Positions 15,713 to 23,788 of a stretch of DNA of 39,769 bases are shown piece by piece. A program made the position numbers and the translations under genes. The notes beneath the pieces were generated by a model. That model saw nothing but the letters and a program-made list of their open reading frames with translations. It ran no database searches and was not told where the DNA came from. Origin of the DNA: Prevotellamassilia timonensis. GTDB lineage: Bacteria; Bacteroidota; Bacteroidia; Bacteroidales; Bacteroidaceae. The stretch is from NCBI RefSeq assembly GCF_021531665.1, contig NZ_JADYUH010000016.1, positions 1 through 39,769 on the forward strand, read 5' to 3'. Numbering within the stretch: the first letter of the stretch is position 1; every line of letters begins with the position of its first letter.

Positions 15713-15854
15713 AGTTCGTTTTTTGAGGCAATGAAGTAGCCTTGTGAGGGCTTTTTGTCACGAGCGCTTTGCAGAGTGTTGGGCAAGTCGTGAAATTTTA
15801 GCAACAGCCCGGTGTTTTTCCGTGAAAAGGCTGGCGATTCGGTGAGGATGGCAC

Positions 15855-15862
15855 TATCTTTG
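15855..15862 (+). promoter_or_regulatory. Isolated -7 promoter box in the repeat island
   Basis: TATCTTTG exactly fits TAnnTTTG and is followed by GCTTCACG, resembling the start region after the -7 boxes at 33473 and 33523. No clear -33 element. It precedes two small ORFs at 15909 and 16085. Confidence 0.5.
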
Positions 15863-15908
15863 CTTCACGATAACTAAAAGACTATACGAAAAGACTAAAC
15901 AAAAAAAG

Positions 15909-16034
15909 ATGTGTAACCGGGCGGTGTGTCATAAAAGCCAATCTGCTGCGTGGCTATCGGAATTGATCATATACTTCACTTCCTGCGCCCTCATCCTCGG
16001 CGTTCGGCTTTTGACCATTCTGACGCACCTTTGA
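15909..16034 (+). CDS. Possible 41-residue membrane peptide
   Basis: ATG at 15909, 47 bases after the -7 box at 15855-15862. The peptide begins MCNRAVCHKSQSAAW and continues with a hydrophobic stretch ELIIYFTSCALILGVRLL that could span a membrane once, ending in TILTHL. I do not know the family. It is too short for statistical support; the reasons to list it are the promoter upstream, the single clean hydrophobic helix and the absence of repeats inside it. A second small frame follows 50 bases later. Confidence 0.35.
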   Translation: MCNRAVCHKSQSAAWLSELIIYFTSCALILGVRLLTILTHL

Positions 16035-16084
16035 AGCGAAACCAAAATCGTCATCTTGACACACCCCACAAAGACGAAAAGAAA

Positions 16085-16234
16085 ATGGACACACAGAAAA
16101 CGAATGAAAAGACCCGCTTGATGTTCACCCTGCAATACAGTCTCGAACGCTATCAAGCCATGGGCAACGGACCCAAATGCCAAGAAATTCAACGCGAACT
16201 CAACGCTCTGAAACGGGGCACCAAGAACGCGTGA
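16085..16234 (+). CDS. Possible 49-residue helical protein
   Basis: From the ATG at 16085, preceded by an A/G-rich stretch (ACGAAAAGAAA). The peptide MDTQKTNEKTRLMFTLQYSL followed by ERYQAMGNGPKCQEIQREL is strongly helical and charged, and looks more like a real protein than the neighbouring random frames. A longer frame starts at 15950 but its extra N-terminus overlaps the small ORF at 15909 and is proline- and histidine-rich, so I prefer the internal start. Function unknown. Confidence 0.4.
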   Translation: MDTQKTNEKTRLMFTLQYSLERYQAMGNGPKCQEIQRELNALKRGTKNA

Positions 16235-16691
16235 ACACTTGAGGGGGCTTCTATAAATTAGAACACCCCTTGAAAGATGCTGATAGCGTGGGACTCTTCG
16301 GAGAGGAGTTACACTTTCAGTACTCTAAAATCACTAAGAACGAATCATTTCCCTATTTTTTCATACGACCGCTTCGTTTTGAGGTTTTCCCAGAACGAAG
16401 CGGTCAGTGTTTCATGGCGTCTAACCGCTTCCTTGTTTCTTTCCGATTCCAAGATTTTGGGGAACTCCCCGTAAATGTGGTTCCTTTGAGGGAAAACTCA
16501 AAAAACACCGTTTTCATCGGAAGAAATGGCAACAATACGAGGGGAGAGCGTTTTCAAACCGAAAAACCGCCCTTTTGAACTCTTCTTGGCGCTTGATTTT
16601 CCCTCTTCCCAATGTGAAGGATTCGCGCGCGACGCGCGTTTCCGCTTTACATACCTATACGTTTTTCAAGGCCTATCTACATTCTTTGCAA

Positions 16692-16856
16692 ATCCTACAC
16701 AAAACGTACTTAACATTTGAAAATCAGTGTAGTTAGGTGTGTAGGGTTTGGTGCATGAATCCTACACAAAACCCTACATTGTGTAGGATTGTGCTGCCGG
16801 CTGTGTAGGGTTTCTCAGTCGCCTGTGTAGGGCTGTTTGGCGGGCTGTGTAGGGAT
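16692..16856. repeat. CCTACACAAAACC / TGTGTAGGG repeats
   Basis: Several copies of GTGTAGGGTTT or its complement, spaced irregularly at about 20-30 bases, some facing each other so they can form hairpins (around 16730-16790). The same word recurs at 27885-28105. Confidence 0.65.
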
Positions 16857-16893
16857 GTGAGTGGTGTGCATGTAGGTTGGGGCGTAAATACGC

Positions 16894-16931
16894 AAAAAAT
16901 GCCGTTTCCATCGATGAAAACGGCATTTTTT
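16894..16931. terminator. Perfect hairpin with A and T tracts
   Basis: AAAAAATGCCGTTT (16894-16907) and AAACGGCATTTTTT (16918-16931) form a 14-bp perfect stem with a 10-base loop. With T tracts on both strands it would terminate transcription in both directions. Confidence 0.65.
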
Positions 16932-17097
16932 GCCCGGAGAAGAGGTTCCCGCTGATGAAGCGCATAAAATGCTGAGAAAACAAACCAAGACGCCCCCTTG
17001 AAAAGGATGGCGGCTACAGAAAGAAAACGTTCCTCTGCACCACAACGGGGACGCCACCTGTGGCACCTTACTTCGGCCCTTTCGCTGCAGCAATAAA

Positions 17098-17163
17098 GTG
17101 CGCCTTCGGCGCTGCGGCTCCCGCCGCCATCTTCGCGGGCGTATAGCCCTCCAGGCTAAGAAA
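17098..17163 (+). repeat. Mosaic palindromic repeat, partial copy
   Basis: GCGCCTTCGGCGCTGCGGC, then CCGCCGCCATCTTCGCGGGC and TATAGCCCTCCAGGCTAAG: one half of the module present at 14780 and 27576. Confidence 0.65.
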
Positions 17164-17194
17164 CTTTTGCTGTCAACGGGCTGAAAGGCTAATT

Positions 17195-17325
17195 TTAACT
17201 GGGTGCGCTCCTAGTTTTCCTTAGGTGCGCTCCTAGTTTTAACCGGGTGCGCTCCTAGTTTTAACCGGGTGCGCTCCTAGTTTTTCTTAGGTGCGCTCCC
17301 AGTTTTTCTTAGGTGCGCTCCTAGC
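17195..17325 (+). repeat. 22-bp tandem array, six units
   Basis: The core TGCGCTCC begins at 17204, 17226, 17248, 17270, 17292 and 17314, exactly 22 bases apart each time. The linkers alternate between TAGTTTTAACCGGG and TAGTTTTTCTTAGG. Single diverged relatives occur near 18018 and 18394. Confidence 0.85.
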
Positions 17326-18082
17326 AAGAACTGTTTTTCCATTAATGCCCATTAATTGGCTCGTTAATCAAAAAGACTAAGAGACTAAGAGAGGAAGAGA
17401 GGAAGAGAGGAAGAGAAGAAGAGAAGAAGAGACGAAGAGAGGAAGAGACAAAGTGATAAAAAGGGGCAAAGACAACCAAGAAAACCCCTTGAAGAGTATG
17501 ACGGCTGCGCCGCTGCTGTGATGCTTCCGTTTTGGTCTTATAAGAGCAAGCTCTTAACGCCCAACCGACAGCATCCCCCGTGCCTTCTTTCAGAAGGCTG
17601 CCATTCTCTTCAAGGCGATAAACAGAAATAAACCGTTCAATGGTAGTGCGATGAATTCGCCACCTACTCCGCCTTACTGCGGCTTAGTCGCTGCGGCTTT
17701 GCACTTGATGAATTCACAGATAAGATGCGGTTCCTGCCGGGAAAAGGTTTTGTTTATCGCCTTGCGATGGATGCAACCCGACAGGGAGATGATGTGGCAG
17801 ACTGAAAATTCAGAGCTTGCTCGGGAATTTCCAGCCGGCACAGCATCAAAGGCTCGTCAGAGCCGTTTGCATCAAGCGCAAGGGGTTTTTCCGGTTTTTG
17901 TCTTTCATTCATTCGTTCAATTTCTGAAGATTTCGCGCGTTTCGTGTTCCAAAACAAATTAATGGCTTTTTAATGAATCAAATTCATGAACATTAATGTT
18001 TCAAAAGGGGTTCAAAAAGGGTGCGCTCCAAGCAAGAAATGTTTCTCCATTAATGCCCATTAATTGTCTCATTAATTCTGAA

Positions 18083-18125
18083 CAATTCTTGTTCTATCCT
18101 TGTTCAATCCTTGTTCAATCCTTGT
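18083..18125 (+). repeat. 11-bp tandem array TTGTTCAATCC
   Basis: Four units of 11 bases, the first changed to TTGTTCTATCC. A closely related 11-bp array is at 27310-27418. Confidence 0.75.
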
Positions 18126-18434
18126 TCAAACAATCAATTCGTGCCCCCCAAAAATGAAAGCCGCTTTGATGAACCCATTCATGAGCATTCTTGGAGAGGA
18201 AAGAGGAAAGAGCACGCCGAAAAAACCAACAATTTTGAGCGTTTTTTCAGCGATTAGGCATTAACATTTTTAACCTTCGGGAACACTTTCCGCCTCCAAA
18301 TTTTGCCTACTCGGTGCTTAGTTTTACTTAGAGGAAGGGAAAGAAAAATTTGAGGAAGGCAAATCAAAATTAGAGGAAGGCAAATTTTTCCCGGATGCGC
18401 TCCTAAAATCCCCGTTTTTAAAGGGAAAATGACG

Positions 18435-18505
18435 AAAAAAGGGAGAAGCCGAGGCTCCTCCCATATCTCTGTACAAATATAATACATTTCGTCGCCAAAA
18501 GCAAG
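18435..18505 (-). promoter_or_regulatory. Promoter-like boxes directly followed by a terminator-like hairpin
   Basis: On the minus strand CTTG (18505-18502), 20 bases, then TATATTTG (18481-18474) resembles a Bacteroidota promoter. Only about 12 bases further the hairpin GGGAG-n-AGCC/GGCT-n-CTCCC (18462-18441) with a T tract would stop transcription. Confidence 0.4.
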
Positions 18506-18559
18506 AAGTGTTAAAACCGAAAAACCGCCTTGGGTGTGGAAAAGGTTTTCTCTTAGAAA

Positions 18560-18612
18560 GGCATCTCTAAGAGCTCAAAAATCAACTCAACCTAATTTTT
18601 AGAACACCCCTC
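18560..18612 (-). repeat. MITE-like repeat end
   Basis: The complement reads GGGGTGTTCTAAAAATTAGG followed by TTGAGTTGATTTTTGAGC and TTAGAGATG, matching the left end of the element at 14144. Confidence 0.6.
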
Positions 18613-18618
18613 AAGCCT

Positions 18619-18762
18619 AATGACGGATTCAGGCAATGGGTCAATCATTCCGATTTTATGTTCATGCCCATGCTGTTGGCTGCTTCCGCGACAAGGAAAC
18701 GCTACGGGCAGAAACTCTACGACCAATTGCTGCAACCGGTGATGAGATATTTGCTGGCATGA
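18619..18762 (+). pseudogene. C-terminal remnant of a lost protein
   Basis: The frame from the MITE end reads NDGFRQWVNHSDFMFMPMLL then AASATRKRYGQKLYDQLLQP and VMRYLLA, stop at 18760. It is amphipathic and protein-like, has no start of its own, and begins where the repeat terminus AGAACACCCC ends, so it looks like the 3' end of a gene whose beginning was lost. I do not recognise the protein. Confidence 0.35.
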
Positions 18763-18825
18763 AGGGAAGCCTTTTGAGTTCTGAAACGACGGCGAGGCTG
18801 AAGGCGAGGGAGCAAGTTGAGTTTG

Positions 18826-20175
18826 TCAGCGCACTTTGAGAACAAGATCCGCACAAGAGGCGGCGCGGGAGGCGGCATTTTCTCCTCGGTGCAAATTTCG
18901 GAGATTGGTGATGTTCAGTGTTCCGTTTTTGAAGGTGAAGGGCAGTTTCTCGCCGGAGGTGAGAACCGTGACAGACTTTGGTCTTTTGGCGAGAGGGATG
19001 CCTGTGACGGCGTCCACGTTCTCAGAGAGGAGATGGATGAAAAGCGCATCGGCGTTTTTCGTACAAACAACGGTGTCGCCGGCAACCCAGTCGCAGCCCT
19101 CCGTGGCATAAATCGCCTCCCCGTTGGCTCGCAACCACTCCCCCATTTCTTTCAGTCTTGAAAGTGCCGTTTCGGGCAGGCTTCCGTCCGGTTGCGGTCC
19201 AACGTTGAGGAGGAGGTTCGCGCCCTTGGCAGCGGTGCGTGCCAAAAGGCGAATGAGTTGCGCGGAGGATTTGTAGTTTGTGTCGCTCACCTTGTAGCCC
19301 CACATTCCGTTCATCGTTTGGCAGGTTTCAAGAGGGAGGCGGCTGATTTCCTGTCCGGAAAGCCCCGCTTTGTTTTCACCCGGCACGTCGCGCTCAAAGA
19401 GTTGGATGTCTTCGCCGGGGAAGGGCGTCAGGTGGTGGTTGTTGCCAATCAGACAAGCCGGCTGGAGGCGATGGATGAGGGAATATTGCTGCGCGAGTTG
19501 CCAATCAAAAGGCACGGAGTCCCGGTCGTGGTCCCACATTCCGTCAAACCAAATGGCATCGACCTTGCCATAGCGCGTCAGTAACTCCGTCAGTTGGTTG
19601 TTCATGAAGCGAAAGTAACTGTTCCAGTCCGCCTGTCCCTTGCGTCCCGTGCCGCGTCCCGTGCGCCCAATCGGATAGTCCTCTCGCGTCCAGTCGAGGT
19701 GAGAATAGTAGAGATGAAAGCCCATGTCGTTTTCATGACAAGCGTCGGCGAGCCGGGCGATGATGTCCTTGCCGTAGGGCGTGTTACCGATGTGGTAGTC
19801 CGAGCAGTCGGTTTTCCACATAGAGAAGCCATCGTGGTGGCGGGAGGTGAAGCAGACATATTTCGCTCCGGCATCGCGGAAGGCGGCAATCCACTGCTCG
19901 GCGTTGAAGCGGTGCGGATAGAACGCCTGCGCCGCCTTGGCATATTCTCGGCAGTTGATGTTGGCGTTGGTCATGAACCACTCGCCCTGTGCGAAGAGGC
20001 TGTAGATTCCCCAGTGGATGAAGATGCCGAAGCGTCGCTCGGCAAAAAGTTTTCGGGCTTCGAGGTTTTCGGGCGAGGGGACGTAGGTCTCCTGTGCGAC
20101 GGTGCGGACGGGGAGCAACGGGAGAAGGAGGAAGAGCGCGAGTAGGCGGAGGAAGTGGAACGAAATGTTTTTCAT
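18826..20175 (-). CDS. Alpha-L-fucosidase, GH29
   Basis: 449 residues from the ATG at 20175, chosen because it gives a proper signal peptide (MKNISFHFLRLLALFLLLPL, cleavage near VAQ). GH29 enzymes release alpha-linked L-fucose from glycans with retention. Family marks: RRFGIFIHWGIYS at about 47-59, RHHDGFSMW at 112-120, HLYYSHLDW near 154-162, and the nucleophile in DAIWFDGMWD, Asp211. The general acid region is less conserved and cannot be fixed by eye. The C-terminus (NAASRAASCADLVLKVR) is past the catalytic domain and short. Exported to the periplasm or outer membrane. It follows the secA terminator with about 75 bases between, so it is a separate unit, likely for host-mucin or milk-glycan use (inference). 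Confidence 0.9.
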   Translation of the reverse strand: MKNISFHFLRLLALFLLLPLLPVRTVAQETYVPSPENLEARKLFAERRFGIFIHWGIYSLFAQGEWFMTNANINCREYAKAAQAFYPHRFNAEQWIAAFRDAGAKYVCFTSRHHDGFSMWKTDCSDYHIGNTPYGKDIIARLADACHENDMGFHLYYSHLDWTREDYPIGRTGRGTGRKGQADWNSYFRFMNNQLTELLTRYGKVDAIWFDGMWDHDRDSVPFDWQLAQQYSLIHRLQPACLIGNNHHLTPFPGEDIQLFERDVPGENKAGLSGQEISRLPLETCQTMNGMWGYKVSDTNYKSSAQLIRLLARTAAKGANLLLNVGPQPDGSLPETALSRLKEMGEWLRANGEAIYATEGCDWVAGDTVVCTKNADALFIHLLSENVDAVTGIPLAKRPKSVTVLTSGEKLPFTFKNGTLNITNLRNLHRGENAASRAASCADLVLKVR

Positions 20176-20250
20176 GGTGGAGGAATTTTCTTGGAACATC
20201 CCTTTAGGAAACGCTAAAGAGGAATGTTTTCTTGGAATATTTAGGAATTA

Positions 20251-20300
20251 CAAAAAGCGAAAAGAGTTGCGCCGGAGCCGAAACGCCGGAGCAACTCTTT
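20251..20300 (-). terminator. Intrinsic terminator of secA
   Basis: AAAGAGTTGC (20261-20270) pairs perfectly with GCAACTCTTT (20291-20300), extended by an inner CCGG/CCGG stem. On the minus strand it is followed by a T-rich tract (TTTTCGCTTTTTG). Confidence 0.85.
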
Positions 20301-20354
20301 GTGATGGGTGTTCTTGAAGGGGGCGGCACTTCCCGCTTCGGTCATTCGGAAGAA

Positions 20355-23300
20355 TCAGACGATGCCTTTGCCGTGGCAGTTTTTGAATTTCTTTCCACTA
20401 CCGCAGGGGCAGGGATCGTTTCTTCCGGGGAGGTTGTCCTTGATGATGGGTCTGCGTTCCTGCTGGCGGGTGTCGCGCTGCGCAGCCTCGCGCGCTTCGG
20501 GGTCTCCGGCGTTGTCGAGCGAGTCATGGGAAGTGGTGAGGTTGTCTTGGCGAGTGCGCTGTTCGGGTGCAGCCTCCTTGACTTCCTCGGGTGCCTGGAC
20601 GGGAATCTGTCCTCGCATCAGCGTGGAGACGGTCTCGTTGTTGATGCGGTTCACCATGGCGTCGAAGAGTTTCACGCTCTCGAGTTTGAAAATCACGAGC
20701 GGGTCTTTTTGTTCGTAGGAAGCATTCTGCACGGACTTCTTCAAGTCGTCGAGTTCGCGAAGGTTCTCTTTCCAAGCATCGTCGATGTTGTGGAGCAGGA
20801 TGGCTTTTTCAAAGTCCTTCACGACTTCCTTGGCTTCGCTCTCGTATGCCTTTTTGAGATTCGTGCGAATCTGATACATGAGTCTTCCGTCGGTGATGGG
20901 CACCATGATGTTCTCATAGACATTTCCCTGCGTTTCGAAAACCTGCTTGATGACGGGGTTGGCAATTTCGGCGAGGCGGTCGGTTTTGCGTTTGAAGTGG
21001 GCGACAGCCGCCTGGAAGGTCTTTTCGTAGAGTTCTTCGCGTTTCGTTCCGTTGAATTCCTCTTCCGTGAAGGGCACTTCCATGGCGAAAATCTCAATGA
21101 ACTCCTCGCGGCAGCCGACATAGTCGTTGCGGTCGATGATGTTGATGACGCGGTCCCAAATCATGTTGGCAATGTCCATGCCGACGCGTTCGCCCATGAG
21201 GGCGTGGCGGCGTTTGGCATAGATAAGCGTACGCTGTTTGTTCATGACATCGTCATATTCCAACAAGCGTTTACGAATGCCGAAGTTGTTTTCTTCCACT
21301 TTGCGCTGGGCACGTTCGATGCTGTTGTTAATCATCTTGTGCTCAATCATCTCTCCGTCCTTGAAGCCAAGTTTGTCCATGAATTTGGCGATGCGCTCGG
21401 AAGCAAAGAGACGCATGAGGTTGTCCTCGAGAGAGACGAAGAAGACGGAGGAGCCGGGGTCTCCCTGACGTCCGGCACGTCCGCGGAGCTGACGGTCCAC
21501 ACGACGGCTTTCGTGGCGTTCGGTGCCGATGATGGCGAGACCGCCTGCGGCTTTGACCTCGTCGGAGAGTTTGATGTCCGTACCACGACCCGCCATGTTG
21601 GTGGCGATGGTGACGGCGCCGAGCATGCGTTCCTCTTCGTGTTTGTTGCCTTCGTTGTCGGTGAGGATGACCTTTCCGAGGGTACTCTGTCCGGCACGTG
21701 CGACGATGTCGGCTTCCTTCTGGTGGAGTTTGGCGTTGAGCACCTGATGAGGAATGTGGCGGAAGTCAAGCATGCGGCTGAGCAACTCACTCACATCGAC
21801 GCTGGTGGTGCCGACGAGGACGGGGCGTCCGGCGAGGCGCATCTTCTCGATTTCTTCGATGACGGCAGCATATTTTTCACGCTTCGTCTTATAGACTCGG
21901 TCGTTCATGTCCTTGCGCTGGACGGGACGGTTGGTGGGGATTTCGACGACGTCGAGTTTATAGATGTTCCAGAACTCGCCTGCCTCGGTGCTTGCCGTAC
22001 CGGTCATGCCCGCGAGTTTGTGGTACATTCTGAAATAGTTCTGCAGTGTGATGGTGGCGAAGGTTTGGGTGGCAGCTTCGACCTTGACGTGTTCTTTGGC
22101 TTCAACCGCCTGGTGGAGACCGTCGCTCCAGCGGCGTCCCTCCATGATGCGTCCCGTTTGTTCGTCCACAATCTTCACCTGTCCGTCAAGCACGACATAT
22201 TCTTCGTTGATGCGGAACATGGTGTAGGCTTTGAGGAGTTGGAGGATGGTGTGAACGCGTTCCGACTTGATGGCATAGTCCTGAAGCAGGGCATCCTTTT
22301 TCGTGACTTTTTCCTCGTCGGAGAGGTGGGAGGCTTCGAGTTGGGAGAGTTCGGAGGTGATGTCGGGAAGCACGAAGAGTGCATCGTCCTTCACCTGGTC
22401 TGCGAGCCATTTGTTACCCTTGTCGGTGAGATCGACGCTGTGCATCTTCTCGTCCACGACGAAGTAGAGCGGCTCGACCGCCTCGGGCATTCGGCGGTTG
22501 TTGTTCTCCATGTAGATTTCCTCGGTCTTGAGCATGCCCGCCTTGATTCCGGTTTCGGAGAGGAACTTGATGAGTGGGTTGTTCTTGGGCAACGCCTTGT
22601 GGCTGCGGAAGAGTTGGAGGAAACCCTGTTCTTCTTTTTCTTTGTCGCCGGAGCCGATGAGTTGTTTGGCTTCTGCGAGGAGTTGTGTGGCGAGTTTGCG
22701 CTGCACTTCGACGAGTTTTTCGACGAGGGGCTGATATTGCTCAAAGAGTTGGTCGTCGCCTTTGGGCACGGGACCGGAGATGATGAGCGGCGTTCGTGCG
22801 TCGTCAATGAGCACGGAGTCCACCTCATCGACGATGGCGTAGTTGTGACGACGCTGCACGAGGTCTTTGGGGCTCATCGCCATGTTGTCGCGCAGGTAGT
22901 CGAAACCGAACTCGTTGTTCGTTCCGAAGGTGATGTCAGCCTGATAGGCGCGGCGGCGGGCGTCGGAGTTGGGCTGATGTTTGTCGATGCAATCAACGGA
23001 GAGACCGTGGAACATGTAGAGCGGTCCCATCCACTCGGAGTCACGCTTGGCAAGATAGTCGTTGACGGTGACGACGTGCACGCCGTTTCCGGTGAGCGCG
23101 TTGAGGAAGACGGGGAGGGTGGCGACGAGGGTTTTTCCTTCACCCGTTGCCATTTCCGCAATCTTTCCCTGGGTGAGGACGACGCCGCCGAAGAGTTGCA
23201 CGTCATAGTGAATCATGTCCCACTTCATGTCGTTGCCGCCGGCAACCCAGTGGTTGAAATAGACGGCTTTGTCGCCTTCGATGCTGACGAAGTCGTGGGA

Positions 23301-23720
23301 AGCGGCGAGTTCGCGGTCGAAGTCGTTGGCGGTGACTTCAATGGTTTCGTTCTTGGCGAAGCGGGCTGCGGTTTCTCTGACGATAGCATAGACCTCGGGG
23401 AGCACCTCGGTGAGGGCGTCCTCCATGCGGTCGAGCACCTGCGTTTCGAGTTTGTCGATTTGGTTGAAGATGACTTCGCGGTCTTCGATGGGTGTCTCTT
23501 CAATCTTCGCTTTGAGAGTTTCGATTTTCTCTTTCAGGTCGTTTGCCGAGGCTTGCACTTTTGCTCGGAGTTCCTGAGTTTTGGCACGCAAGGCGTCATT
23601 GTCCAACGCTTCGATGGCGGGCGACGCCGCCTTGATTTTTTCGACCCACGGCTGAATGAGTTTCATGTCGCGCGTGGATTTGTTGCCGAAAAGTTTGCTG
23701 AGTATTTTGTTAATGTCCAT
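20355..23720 (-). CDS. secA: Preprotein translocase ATPase SecA
   Basis: 1,121 residues, the long form usual in Bacteroidota. SecA drives protein export through SecYEG. Seen: N-terminal helix [17 protein letters not shown]; Walker A MATGEGKT at about 190-197; DEAD-type [21 protein letters not shown] region at about 297-317; the substrate-crosslinking domain with [19 protein letters not shown]; second ATPase motif [16 protein letters not shown] and [14 protein letters not shown]; and a C-terminal zinc motif [16 protein letters not shown] that binds SecB or ribosome. Inserted before the crosslinking domain is a charged stretch with [15 protein letters not shown]. It lies 68 bases after the pseudo-phosphatase gene. 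A strong terminator follows. Confidence 0.98.
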   Translation of the reverse strand: MDINKILSKLFGNKSTRDMKLIQPWVEKIKAASPAIEALDNDALRAKTQELRAKVQASANDLKEKIETLKAKIEETPIEDREVIFNQIDKLETQVLDRMEDALTEVLPEVYAIVRETAARFAKNETIEVTANDFDRELAASHDFVSIEGDKAVYFNHWVAGGNDMKWDMIHYDVQLFGGVVLTQGKIAEMATGEGKTLVATLPVFLNALTGNGVHVVTVNDYLAKRDSEWMGPLYMFHGLSVDCIDKHQPNSDARRRAYQADITFGTNNEFGFDYLRDNMAMSPKDLVQRRHNYAIVDEVDSVLIDDARTPLIISGPVPKGDDQLFEQYQPLVEKLVEVQRKLATQLLAEAKQLIGSGDKEKEEQGFLQLFRSHKALPKNNPLIKFLSETGIKAGMLKTEEIYMENNNRRMPEAVEPLYFVVDEKMHSVDLTDKGNKWLADQVKDDALFVLPDITSELSQLEASHLSDEEKVTKKDALLQDYAIKSERVHTILQLLKAYTMFRINEEYVVLDGQVKIVDEQTGRIMEGRRWSDGLHQAVEAKEHVKVEAATQTFATITLQNYFRMYHKLAGMTGTASTEAGEFWNIYKLDVVEIPTNRPVQRKDMNDRVYKTKREKYAAVIEEIEKMRLAGRPVLVGTTSVDVSELLSRMLDFRHIPHQVLNAKLHQKEADIVARAGQSTLGKVILTDNEGNKHEEERMLGAVTIATNMAGRGTDIKLSDEVKAAGGLAIIGTERHESRRVDRQLRGRAGRQGDPGSSVFFVSLEDNLMRLFASERIAKFMDKLGFKDGEMIEHKMINNSIERAQRKVEENNFGIRKRLLEYDDVMNKQRTLIYAKRRHALMGERVGMDIANMIWDRVINIIDRNDYVGCREEFIEIFAMEVPFTEEEFNGTKREELYEKTFQAAVAHFKRKTDRLAEIANPVIKQVFETQGNVYENIMVPITDGRLMYQIRTNLKKAYESEAKEVVKDFEKAILLHNIDDAWKENLRELDDLKKSVQNASYEQKDPLVIFKLESVKLFDAMVNRINNETVSTLMRGQIPVQAPEEVKEAAPEQRTRQDNLTTSHDSLDNAGDPEAREAAQRDTRQQERRPIIKDNLPGRNDPCPCGSGKKFKNCHGKGIV

Positions 23721-23788
23721 GAGGAGTGATTTTCTGAGTAAGGAGTCTTATATATATATAATATGGTATAGGAAAAGGATGCGATGCA

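Larger units (their letters stand above)
14588..18600. other. Gene-poor repeat island of about 4 kb
   Basis: No reading frame here has a recognisable family, signal peptide or consistent codon use; the longer ones run through repeats. Content in order: mosaic palindromic module, 81-bp tandem array, TCTCTTAG-type simple repeats, an inverted mosaic copy, more simple repeats, a promoter with two small ORFs, TGTGTAGGG repeats, a strong hairpin, a partial mosaic copy, a 22-bp array, purine-rich simple repeats (17370-17460), an 11-bp array (18083-18125), and a promoter-hairpin pair. The stretch 16235-16690 holds nothing I can support beyond one repeat terminus at about 16250-16268. Confidence 0.6.

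Noticed and set aside
16270-16578. 102-codon frame in the repeat island
   Set aside because: Begins at a repeat terminus, has no recognisable pattern, and an overlapping frame of similar length exists; not supported as a gene.
16692-16856. Integration (att) site or phage remnant suggested by TGTGTAGGG repeats
   Set aside because: No integrase, tRNA or phage gene nearby, and the same word is used in another island.
18836-20145. Several + strand frames opposite the fucosidase gene
   Set aside because: Shadows of a gene with clear GH29 motifs.
20232-23729. Open frame of 1,165 codons on the + strand opposite secA
   Set aside because: It mirrors secA over its whole length. The frame is open because the high third-position GC of secA removes stops on the antisense strand. 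The protein is full of FD, VE and HD repeats and has no family.
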